Assembly (NCBI GenBank): GCA_035939615.1
Contig: DASZFP010000042.1
Location: forward strand, 1 to 20,646
DNA from: VBCK01 sp035939615
GTDB lineage: Bacteria; Pseudomonadota; Gammaproteobacteria; Burkholderiales; Burkholderiaceae_F
DNA length: 20,646 nucleotides
Direction: 5' to 3'
Under the pieces are notes generated by a model. That model was given only the letters and a program-made list of their open reading frames with translations, was not told where the DNA came from and ran no database searches. Shown here piece after piece: positions 14,898-20,646 of the stretch. Position 1 is the stretch's first letter. Each line of letters starts with the position of its first letter. A program made the position numbers and the translations under genes.

Positions 14898-16175
14898 TTA
14901 TTTTTCGAGCTCGGCCAGGCGCCGCTCGAGAAATCGCCGTTCGGATGCCTGCCGGGCAAGCTCCAGGGCTTTGAGGTAGGACTTGCGGGCTTCGACGCGG
15001 TCGCCCATCCGGCGGCACAGGTCGGCGCGGGCCGAGTGGGCCAGATGGTAGTCGGCGAGCTCACCGCGACCCAGAATCGTGTCGATCACGGCCCGACCCG
15101 CGGCCGGGCCATCGCGCATCGCCAGCGCCACGGCCCGATTCAGCTCGACCACCGGCGAGGGATCGGCGCGCAGCAACGCGTCGTACAGGCCGACGATCTG
15201 CGCCCAGTCGGTGGCCCCGGCGCTGGGGGCTTCCGCGTGAACGGCTGCGATCGCGGCCTGCAATGTATACGGGCCGAAGCGCCTGGATTTGAGCGCGCCC
15301 TCGACCAGCGCGCTGGCGTCGGCGATCTGCCCGCGGTCCCACAACGAGCGGTCCTGCTCGGCGAGCAGAACGATGTCGCCCGAGGGCGAGCTGCGCGCAA
15401 TCCGGCGTGCCTCGTGCAGCAGCATCAGCGCGAGCAGCCCCACCGCTTCCGGCTCGGGCAGCAGCTCCACCAGCAGCCGCCCCAGCCGAATCGCCTCGGC
15501 GGTCAGGCTCTGCCGCGTCAGCGCCTCCCCGGCGGAGGCGAGGTAGCCCTCGTTGAACACCAGGTAGATCACGCGCAGCACCCCGTCGAGGCGCTCGGCC
15601 AGTTCCGCGCGCGCGGGCACTTCGTACGGGATGCGCGCATCACGTATCTTGGCTTTCGCACGCACGATCCTCTGCGCCACCGTGGAGGGCGAGGTCAGGT
15701 GGGCGCGGGCGATCTCCTCGGTCGTCAGGCCGCAGACCTCGCGCAGCGTCAGCGCGACCTGCGCGTCCGGCGCAAGGGCCGGGTGGCAGCACGTGAAGAT
15801 CAGGCGCAGCCGGTCATCTTCGACGTGGGTCCCGTCGCTGGTGACATCCGGGGCGGCGATGGCTTCGATCTGCTCGGCGACCTCTTCGAGCGAGACGTCG
15901 AACTTGGCCCGGCGGCGGATGCGGTCGATCGCCTTGAACCGGCCCGTCGATACCAGCCAGGCGCGAGGATTGTGCGGCACGCCCTCGCCCGGCCATTGTT
16001 CGACCGCCGCGATGAAGGCGTCGTGGACCGCCTCCTCGGCCATGTCGAAGTCGCCCACCAGCCGGATCAGCGTGGCCAGTACGCGACGCGACTCGGCGCG
16101 GTAGACGGCGTCCACCACGGCATGAATGCCGGCGACACCCCCGTTCGCGCCGCTCGCCGTGGCCATCACCCGCAT
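14898..16175 (-). CDS. ECF42-type RNA polymerase sigma factor with C-terminal extension
   Basis: A 425-residue extracytoplasmic-function sigma factor. Sigma region 2 lies at about 24-92 (AVYRAESRRVLATLIRLVGD, then HNPRAWLVSTGRFKAIDRIR). Region 4 lies at about 133-178 (VALTLREVCGLTTEEIARAH, then STVAQRIVRAKAKIRDA). The remaining 240 or so residues are the ECF42 extension, a TPR-like helical domain that begins around LRVIYLVFNEGYLASAGEA and contains VVELNRAVALAM. In ECF42 proteins this extension replaces a separate anti-sigma factor and is needed for activity. A start at the ATG three codons in is also possible. The gene begins 9 nt after the YXWGXW lipoprotein gene and precedes its usual partner, a DGPF protein. 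Confidence 0.93.
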   Translation of the reverse strand: MRVMATASGANGGVAGIHAVVDAVYRAESRRVLATLIRLVGDFDMAEEAVHDAFIAAVEQWPGEGVPHNPRAWLVSTGRFKAIDRIRRRAKFDVSLEEVAEQIEAIAAPDVTSDGTHVEDDRLRLIFTCCHPALAPDAQVALTLREVCGLTTEEIARAHLTSPSTVAQRIVRAKAKIRDARIPYEVPARAELAERLDGVLRVIYLVFNEGYLASAGEALTRQSLTAEAIRLGRLLVELLPEPEAVGLLALMLLHEARRIARSSPSGDIVLLAEQDRSLWDRGQIADASALVEGALKSRRFGPYTLQAAIAAVHAEAPSAGATDWAQIVGLYDALLRADPSPVVELNRAVALAMRDGPAAGRAVIDTILGRGELADYHLAHSARADLCRRMGDRVEARKSYLKALELARQASERRFLERRLAELEK

Positions 16176-16184
16176 TTTATGAGG

Positions 16185-16535
16185 TCAGCGGCGTTCCCAG
16201 TGCCCCTCGTGCAGACGCCAGCCGCGCTCCTCGTGCTCCCAGCGGTGCGGAACCCAAGCGTAACCCGGGCGCGGCGCTTCCCAGCGGCCGGGCACCCACT
16301 CGTGGCGTCCGCCGCGCCAGCCCCAGTAGCCGCCGATCCACAGATAGCCAGGCGCGGGCGCAACGCCGATCACTTCCTCGCGCGCAGGTGGGGGCGCCAC
16401 CGCCACCACCTCGCCGGAGTAGTACACCGGCCGGGCCGGAGCGACGATGCAGCCGGCGAGTACCGCGCAGCACAGCGCGGCCGCCGCAGCCAGACGGCCG
16501 AGCGGCAGACCATTGGTTCGAAGCTCGCTTCTCAT
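16185..16535 (-). CDS. YXWGXW-repeat lipoprotein
   Basis: A 116-residue predicted lipoprotein. The signal peptide ends in a good lipobox (CAVLAGC, Cys about 28) and a Pro/Val-rich linker follows. The mature C-terminal half is the aromatic YXWGXW-type repeat region: GYLWIGGYWGWRGGRHEWVP, then GYAWVPHRWE and GWRLHEGHWE. Such proteins are anchored in the outer or inner membrane; their function is unknown. The ATG at 16535 is chosen because it gives the lipobox at normal distance and has AGGA a few bases upstream; the frame is open another 54 codons but that part has no signal-peptide character. It ends 9 nt before the sigma factor gene and is probably its operon leader. Confidence 0.82.
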   Translation of the reverse strand: MRSELRTNGLPLGRLAAAAALCCAVLAGCIVAPARPVYYSGEVVAVAPPPAREEVIGVAPAPGYLWIGGYWGWRGGRHEWVPGRWEAPRPGYAWVPHRWEHEERGWRLHEGHWERR

Positions 16536-16553
16536 TCGATCCTCACTCGATAA

Positions 16554-16571
16554 GGGCCCGCTTGCGGGCCC
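16554..16571 (-). other. Perfect hairpin in the lipoprotein 5' leader
   Basis: GGGCCCGC and GCGGGCCC form a perfect 8-bp stem around TT, ending 18 nt upstream of the lipoprotein ATG and immediately before its AGGA ribosome-binding site. There is no T-run, so on the - strand it looks more like a leader structure able to influence translation than a terminator. Confidence 0.45.
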
Positions 16572-16636
16572 GGGGGTCGACGTTCCGATGTCACTGTAAC
16601 GCACGTGAAGCCGGCCACGCCGACGCGCCGTTGTAA

Positions 16637-16654
16637 GCGTTCGTTTCCGAACGC
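16637..16654. promoter_or_regulatory. Perfect palindrome, operator candidate
   Basis: GCGTTCG and CGAACGC flank TTTC, giving a perfect 7-bp inverted repeat about 100 nt upstream of the lipoprotein start. It is suitably placed for a regulator binding site controlling the lipoprotein and ECF42 genes. The - strand sequence starting within it also reads GGAAAC, 17 nt, CGTC, which resembles an ECF-type promoter, but this is weak. Confidence 0.35.
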
Positions 16655-17189
16655 GATGTGCAGGCATCGGCCACGAGCGTGAATACGGCGCAATCATCAG
16701 CGCGGGTGGCGCTTAATCGACTCCGCTCGCGAGGGTCCTCACGTAGTCTTTACGGCCGATGCAGGCGGTAATTCTTTATCAATATCTCGGCCTCATTTCA
16801 AATGTGCCATCACGGTTTCTGGCGTCTCATCGGTTTACCATTTTCGCGGGCCAAGGTGCATTGAGAATTCTGCGCCGCGCGTTCATAGTGACCCCGCATT
16901 CAAGCCGTGGAGCAGCACAGAGAGTTGAAGGCGCATTTTCAAGATTGCCGCTTGAGGTTTTCAAGGAATCCGTTCTTGAGTTGCAGGTCATCGCTGATGA
17001 CTGAGGCTGGTGCAACGACAAGGCGAATGCGCGAAGACACCGGGAGGTACGAAATGGACGCCACGATCGTCTGAGTCCCCAGCGCGTGTGAACGCCGTCG
17101 AGTGCGGCTTCGATCACACGCCAGGTCCACAGCGTTTCGAACAACTTGCGAGCGCCGGCCCTCAGGGTGCCCGCTAGGAGACTTTACCC

Positions 17190-17774
17190 ATGAGATCCGC
17201 CATCTGTCCGACTTACCTTCATTTCCACGACCTGGCCAGTCATTTTCTGGCCCTGACGGCCAGCGACCGCTTCCTGCGCTTCGGCTGGGTGTTGACCGAT
17301 GTCGACATCGTCGCGTACGTGGAGAGCCTGTTCCGCTCGATCGGCAACGTATTCGTTGTCGTCGAGCCGCCGCCGGACATCTCGGGCGCACTGCACCTGG
17401 AGTTCGCCCGTGGCGGCGCCGACCTCGGATTGAGCGTATCCGCGTGGGCCCGCCGCAAAGGCATCGGAACGCTGTTGCTGGAGCGCGCCGGCCTGCTGGC
17501 CCGCGCGCGCGGCATCAGCACCCTGTTCGTGCGCAACCTGAACTTCAACACGGCGCTGCAGCGCCAGGCGCACAAGGTCGGCATGAACATCGCTTGCGCC
17601 CCCAACGCCCTCTCGACGCGCCTGGAGCTGCCGGCGCGCAACGGCGCGGCGCCGGGCGACCCGTTGGCCGGATCGATCACGTTGGCCGACCATTCGTTGC
17701 GGTCCCACTGGGGCGCGGGCACTCCGGCTGCAGAGCCTGCCCGCGGGCGGTGCGTCGAGCGGATGGCAATCTGA
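17190..17774 (+). CDS. GNAT-family N-acetyltransferase
   Basis: A 194-residue protein with a central GNAT fold. Motif A is LGLSVSAWARRKGIGTLLLE at about 79-98, where RRKGIG is the acetyl-CoA pyrophosphate-binding loop. Motif B follows as LFVRNLNFNTALQRQAHKVG (about 112-131), the usual Asn-containing helix. The N-terminal 70 residues are less typical, and a low-complexity tail of about 45 residues follows the domain. The start is well supported by AGGAG 8 nt upstream of the ATG. The acceptor substrate is unknown. Its stop shares one base with the start of the next gene (TGATG), so the two are coupled. Confidence 0.85.
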   Translation: MRSAICPTYLHFHDLASHFLALTASDRFLRFGWVLTDVDIVAYVESLFRSIGNVFVVVEPPPDISGALHLEFARGGADLGLSVSAWARRKGIGTLLLERAGLLARARGISTLFVRNLNFNTALQRQAHKVGMNIACAPNALSTRLELPARNGAAPGDPLAGSITLADHSLRSHWGAGTPAAEPARGRCVERMAI

Positions 17775-18271
17775 TGGAGACGACCATCCGCATCGTCGAT
17801 GAAGGCCGGCGCCAACCTGCCGAGGCCGGCCGCTGGGACTCGCTGTACGTATCGCTGATCCCGATGCCGGCGGCGTTCATGCTGGCGACCTTGATCAGCG
17901 ACGCCCTCTACTGGCTCACCGCCGCGCCCTTCTGGTCACACGCCTCGGAATGGCTGCTGGGCGCCGGCCTGGCGACCGGCGCGATCGCGGCCGCTCAGGC
18001 CCTGGTCCTGTATGTCAGCCTCGGGCGTCTGCGGCCCTCCAGGACGTGCTGGATGCACGTCGTGGGCCACCTGCTGGCGCTGCTGCTGTCGCTGTCCAAT
18101 CTGGTCTACCGCCTGAACGAGGACGTCGGCCGCGCGGTCGTGCCGGCCGGGATCAGTCTGACCGCGATCGCCGTTTTCCTTCTGCTCTTTACTGCGCGCC
18201 TGGGACGCGACCCCGCACCGCCTGCGCCACCCGGGCCGTGGGAGGACGGCGACGACGCCGAGTTCAGTTGA
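17774..18271 (+). CDS. DUF2231-type integral membrane protein
   Basis: A 165-residue protein with four predicted transmembrane helices: about 25-49 (SLIPMPAAFMLATLISDALY), 60-83, 93-111 (HVVGHLLALLLSLSNLVYRL) and 125-142. The loop between helices 1 and 2 (LTAAPFWSHASEWLLGAG) and the overall layout match DUF2231 membrane proteins, whose role is unknown. The C-terminus is a short Pro- and acid-rich tail. Translation is coupled to the acetyltransferase gene by the TGATG junction. The stop lies 3 nt from the stop of the opposing QueD-like gene. Confidence 0.8.
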   Translation: METTIRIVDEGRRQPAEAGRWDSLYVSLIPMPAAFMLATLISDALYWLTAAPFWSHASEWLLGAGLATGAIAAAQALVLYVSLGRLRPSRTCWMHVVGHLLALLLSLSNLVYRLNEDVGRAVVPAGISLTAIAVFLLLFTARLGRDPAPPAPPGPWEDGDDAEFS

Positions 18272-18274
18272 TGT

Positions 18275-19366
18275 TCAGACCGGCAGCGCCGGCCCGTCAT
18301 CGGCCCAGGTCAGAATGGCGCCGCAATCGCGCGTCTCGAGCAGGTCGATGCGATCGAGCCGGGGAAGGTCGGCCAGCACCTGCCGCTTGATCCAGCGCGC
18401 CAGGCTGGCGGTGTCGTTGTCTTCGACGCCCGGCAATTCGTACAGCGGCTGGTGATCCAGCTTCGCAAACGCCGGCCCGAAGAGCTCCTTGACGTCGCCG
18501 AAGTCGATCGTCCATCCCAGCACCTCGTCCAGTGGCGCGTTCAGGTGCAGCCGCAGGCAGTAGGTGTGCCCGTGGACGCGCCGCCGGGGGTCACCCTCGG
18601 GAGCGCGTTTCAGTCGCACCGCGCTGTCCAGGCAAACCTCGGTCCAGATCCGGTAGCGTTGCCCGTCGAAGTGCGCGCCACAGGTGCCCGTCTCGTAAAC
18701 GGTCACCCACTCGAGCTCCGGAAGCGTCGGCTTCAGCCGTCGCCAGATCGTGCCCGCGATCAGTTCGCTGGTCGGATTCTGAAGCCCGGGGATGTCGTTC
18801 AGGCAGGCCTGGTGGAATTCGGCGTGCATGGGCGCCCAGCACCGGTCCAGGTGGTCGTGATCGATGACGGGATCGCGCCGGCCCGGAGCCTGCGCGTGCA
18901 GGATCACTTCGAATCCGTGTCCGTGCATGCGTCCGCACTTGTGGCCGGGAGCCACCTTGGGCAGCCGGTGCGCGGCCTCGAAGCGGTAGCGGCGCCACAC
19001 ATACGCGCGCTCGTTGCGGTCCAGATCGACCCCCTGGTGCAGGCTGCTCTGTATGCCGACCTGCGCGGCTCCGGGCAGGTCGAGATGCGCGCGCACCCAG
19101 CGCGCCAGATTCTCATCGGTGGGCTGCTCCAGCCGGTCGTTGAGCAACTGGTAGTCGAGCGGCGCCACACACCGCTCCAGGTGCCCGCGCAACTGATCGA
19201 CTTCCCCGCCCGCGAAGGCAGCCCAGCCGGGCGCGAGCGTGGTCCGCAACCTGGCCAGGAACCCGTGCCCGTGCAGGCGGCGTGCACGATGCTCCTGCGG
19301 CAACAGGCTGAGCTTGCGCGCCGACTGGAACGGGGCCGCGACGGTAAAAAAAAGTCGGTCCGGCAT
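18275..19366 (-). CDS. queD: Triple-domain QueD/PTPS-like protein (6-carboxytetrahydropterin synthase family)
   Basis: Family enzymes turn dihydroneopterin triphosphate into 6-carboxy- or 6-pyruvoyl-tetrahydropterin; QueD (about 120 residues) serves queuosine synthesis. This 363-residue product holds three copies. Domain 1 (about 5-112) has HGHGF at 32-36, but SAR replaces the zinc-ligand AAH, there is no catalytic Cys, and LDY (70-72) replaces LDH. Domain 2 (about 122-238) is very close to E. coli QueD: FEAAHRLP (His133), HKCGRMHGHGF (Cys144, His148, His150), LNDIPGLQNPTSEL and YETGTCG (Glu225). It lacks LDH, having FHQ at 184-186. Domain 3 (about 239-355) has HGHTY (265-269), WTIDFGDVKELF, intact LDH (303-305) and LLETRDCGA (Glu344), but lacks the first zinc His and the Cys. 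The start is ATG with no ribosome-binding site. Activity is inferred. Confidence 0.85.
   Translation of the reverse strand: MPDRLFFTVAAPFQSARKLSLLPQEHRARRLHGHGFLARLRTTLAPGWAAFAGGEVDQLRGHLERCVAPLDYQLLNDRLEQPTDENLARWVRAHLDLPGAAQVGIQSSLHQGVDLDRNERAYVWRRYRFEAAHRLPKVAPGHKCGRMHGHGFEVILHAQAPGRRDPVIDHDHLDRCWAPMHAEFHQACLNDIPGLQNPTSELIAGTIWRRLKPTLPELEWVTVYETGTCGAHFDGQRYRIWTEVCLDSAVRLKRAPEGDPRRRVHGHTYCLRLHLNAPLDEVLGWTIDFGDVKELFGPAFAKLDHQPLYELPGVEDNDTASLARWIKRQVLADLPRLDRIDLLETRDCGAILTWADDGPALPV
19346..19353 (-). repeat. T8 homopolymer in codons 5-7 of the QueD-like gene
   Basis: Eight A residues on the + strand (T8 in the coding sense) lie across codons 5-7 (Leu-Phe-Phe) of the QueD-like gene. Such a run is unusual in this GC-rich sequence and is a possible site of replication or transcription slippage that would switch the reading frame. 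Confidence 0.5.
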
Positions 19367-19387
19367 CGAGCCGGATTATGGGCGCTG

Positions 19388-19723
19388 TTATGGAACCAGG
19401 CGCGCGAACGCCAGCCCGCAGCGGTGGCGGGCGCGCGCCAGCACGTCGCGCGCCGCATCCTGGCGGTAGCGCACCTGGGCTCGATAAGCCTGCACCACCA
19501 GCGAACGCACCGGCGTATCGGGCCATGCCCGCTCGATGCACGCAGCGGCGCGCTCGGCGCTTTCACTGGCGGCGATGGCGACCGCGTAGGCGATCTGCAC
19601 CTGCGCCGTCATCGCGACGTTGGCGACTCGGGCCGCGAGCTGGTACGGGAGCGTGATTGGATACGGGCTGCTGCGCCTCGTGGCGGCGGGGTGCGTGGCT
19701 GGCTCGATCGTCAGGTCGGTCAT
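19388..19723 (-). CDS. Small uncharacterised protein
   Basis: A 111-residue frame with no family I recognise. It has GGAG 8 nt upstream of its ATG. The N-terminus is polar (TIEPATHPAATRRSSPYPIT). Two Ala-rich helical stretches follow (ARVANVAMTAQVQIAYAVAI and SERAAACIERAWPDT), then a basic helix (YRAQVRYRQDAARDVLARAR). No signal peptide or clear membrane segment is seen. It ends 21 nt before the QueD-like gene on the same strand, so the two may share a transcript. It is called a gene on start quality, spacing and the absence of a better alternative on the opposite strand. Confidence 0.6.
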   Translation of the reverse strand: MTDLTIEPATHPAATRRSSPYPITLPYQLAARVANVAMTAQVQIAYAVAIAASESAERAAACIERAWPDTPVRSLVVQAYRAQVRYRQDAARDVLARARHRCGLAFARLVP

Positions 19724-19872
19724 CGGCGGTGCTCCGGAAAGTCTTTACTGCAATGCAGCATAACGCAGCCTGAGGCCTGCCTGATGACCGGAACCGTTAC
19801 GTTCTTAACGCGCTTTTTTCCATGCGAGGAATATGGGTTTTCTGGCCGACCCGGCCGGCGCGCGCAGGGAAC
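19724..19872. other. Intergenic spacer with short palindrome
   Basis: This 149-nt gap separates the TPR gene from the small protein gene, both on the - strand. CTGCAATGCAG at 19748-19758 is a perfect palindrome around one A, about 25 nt upstream of the small gene start, and could be an operator. No convincing intrinsic terminator for the TPR gene is visible; the short GGCC repeats nearby are not followed by T-runs on that strand. Confidence 0.35.
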
Positions 19873-20646
19873 CTAGCGGGCAACCCGCTCGAGTTCGGCG
19901 CGGGCTGCGCCCGACTCGCTGAAAGTGGTCGGGCAGTTGCGGGCCGCATCCTCGAGCAGGCGCATCGCCTGGCCGTTGTGCCCCTGCAGCAGGTGCCATT
20001 CACCGATATAGAAGGCGGCCTCGCACTGCCGCTCGCCTTGCGTGCGCGCATCGCCCTGCTGCACGGCCTTGTACACCAGGCCCGGATCGCCACTTCCCAG
20101 ATACAGCCCGATCACCGCCGAGGGCCATGCCGCCTCGCCCCGGTCGGGCGCGTTCTGCGCAAGGTCCCGCGCAGCATCCTGCGCGTGGCCGGCGCGAGCC
20201 TGTGCCAGGTACAGCCAGATCGCCACGTACGGGTCCGTGCGCAACTGGCGAATGGCCTGCGACAGATCGGCCTGTGCCGCATCGAACTGCCCGCTGCGAT
20301 AGTTCAGCACGCCGCGGCTCTTGTAAGCCGGCGCGAGCCCGGGATCGAGCCCGATCGCCTGATCGAATTCGTCCTTCGCCCTCGCGTATTCGGTCGCCAC
20401 CATCCACAGCACGCCACGGTTGAAATGGGCCGTGGCGAGCTGCGGATCGAGCTTCTCGGCCTGCTCGCAGTCCGCGGCCGCCTGCGCGTAGGCTGCCTTG
20501 ATGAGCCAGGTGTTGCAGCGGTCGTTGTAGGCCACTGCGGAGAGCGGATTGAGGCGAATCGCCTCGTCGAAATCCGCGATCGAATGGGTGTAGTCGTGCA
20601 ACCGCTCCCACAGCAGCCCGCGCGACACGAACAGTTCCTCGCGGCC
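19873..20646 (-). CDS. Tetratricopeptide-repeat protein, NlpI-like (partial at 5' end)
   Basis: The last 257 codons of a gene whose start lies beyond the right edge; the frame runs open to the last base. It carries at least three consecutive TPR units: IADFDEAIRLNPLSAVAYND, then AAADCEQAEKLDPQLATAHF, then AKDEFDQAIGLDPGLAPAYK. A further unit is around SGQFDAAQADLSQAI. The segment VAIWLYLAQARAGHAQDAA followed by AWPSAVIGLYLGSGD resembles the C-terminal half of NlpI-type TPR lipoproteins, which act as envelope scaffolds. The N-terminus is missing, so lipidation cannot be checked. Partner and role are unknown. Confidence 0.85.
   Translation of the reverse strand, partial: GREELFVSRGLLWERLHDYTHSIADFDEAIRLNPLSAVAYNDRCNTWLIKAAYAQAAADCEQAEKLDPQLATAHFNRGVLWMVATEYARAKDEFDQAIGLDPGLAPAYKSRGVLNYRSGQFDAAQADLSQAIRQLRTDPYVAIWLYLAQARAGHAQDAARDLAQNAPDRGEAAWPSAVIGLYLGSGDPGLVYKAVQQGDARTQGERQCEAAFYIGEWHLLQGHNGQAMRLLEDAARNCPTTFSESGAARAELERVAR

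Larger units (their letters stand above)
16536..17189. other. 654-nt intergenic region with inverted repeats and an A+T-rich patch
   Basis: No convincing gene was found on either strand. The right part of the lipoprotein upstream region carries two perfect inverted repeats (listed separately). Roughly 16760-17000 is visibly richer in A+T than the rest of the window. A + strand frame at 16759-17004 and a - strand frame at 16827-17144 are open here, but neither has a ribosome-binding site or a recognisable family. At 17086-17119 an imperfect stem (GTGTGA with TCACAC, inner GCCG with CGGC) could form. The segment may be a decayed gene or mobile-element remnant, or hold a small RNA; the sequence alone does not decide. 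Confidence 0.5.

Noticed and set aside
15036..16553. 505-codon open frame on the + strand opposite the sigma factor
   Set aside because: Low-complexity Arg/Gln/Gly composition; the - strand has a textbook sigma factor and a lipoprotein.
16759..17004. 81-codon frame on the + strand in the A+T-rich patch
   Set aside because: No ribosome-binding site and no family resemblance; kept only as part of the intergenic description.
16827..17144. 105-codon frame on the - strand in the same patch
   Set aside because: No ribosome-binding site and no family resemblance; Ser/Arg-rich and overlaps the structured leader of the acetyltransferase gene.
19795..19819. Possible intrinsic terminator on the + strand (CGTTA, 6-nt loop, TAACG, then T6)
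   Set aside because: The stem is only 5 bp of mostly A-T pairs, three bases separate it from the T-run, and no + strand gene ends upstream.
18452..19876. 474-codon open frame on the + strand opposite the QueD-like gene
   Set aside because: No family match, no ribosome-binding site, and it covers the triple-domain gene and the small gene, both on the - strand with better starts.
1..20646. tRNA, rRNA, CRISPR array, insertion sequence, integrase
   Set aside because: None of these was recognisable by eye: no cloverleaf-like sequence, regular repeat-spacer pattern, transposase or integrase motif was seen. Weak or short RNA genes could still be missed without a covariance-model search.

Overview
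This is a GC-rich (about two-thirds G+C), densely coded chromosomal window from a Gram-negative bacterium. Outer-membrane proteins, periplasmic lipoproteins, a tripartite RND exporter, frequent GTG/TTG starts and the gene families present fit a proteobacterium, most likely a betaproteobacterium of the Burkholderiales type. That placement is inference; there is no rRNA or other taxonomic marker.

Layout. Positions 1-1872 (+ strand) hold the tail of a PAP2-type phosphatase, a MipA/OmpV outer-membrane protein and a family 2 glycosyltransferase. Facing them, from 11729 down to 1814 (- strand), lies one apparent nine-gene operon. Its first three genes encode a heavy-metal-type RND exporter (adaptor, pump, outer-membrane channel). 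The next six encode a ketoreductase, an acyl carrier protein, a FabZ-like dehydratase, a ketosynthase, a chain-length-factor-like partner and a second dehydratase. Those six match the elongation machinery of aryl polyene (APE, xanthomonadin-like) biosynthesis: KR, ACP, a KS/CLF pair and a DH/DH pair. The channel and ketoreductase genes overlap by 4 nt, so export and synthesis look translationally coupled.

Positions 11795-14242 hold a divergent BON-domain periplasmic protein and an OmpR/EnvZ-type two-component system, a plausible regulator of the exporter operon. Positions 14309-16535 (- strand) hold a YXWGXW lipoprotein, an ECF42-type sigma factor with a long C-terminal extension, a DGPF/YCII protein, and a 30-codon gene that is the two ends of a PhnB/VOC gene joined in frame. 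A sequence resembling the ECF42 promoter lies just upstream of the DGPF gene.

Positions 16536-17189 contain no convincing gene: two perfect short inverted repeats and an unusually A+T-rich patch. A GNAT acetyltransferase and a DUF2231 membrane protein follow at 17190-18271 (+). On the - strand, 18275-19366 encodes a 363-residue protein with three QueD/PTPS-like domains. The zinc site and catalytic Cys survive only in the middle domain, and the catalytic Asp-His pair survives only in the third. The window closes with an orphan small protein and a TPR protein cut by the right edge.

The two strongest leads are the triple-domain QueD-like protein with its split catalytic residues, and the fusion of an APE-type elongation module to an HME-type RND exporter in one operon. 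No tRNA, rRNA, CRISPR array or intact mobile element was seen.
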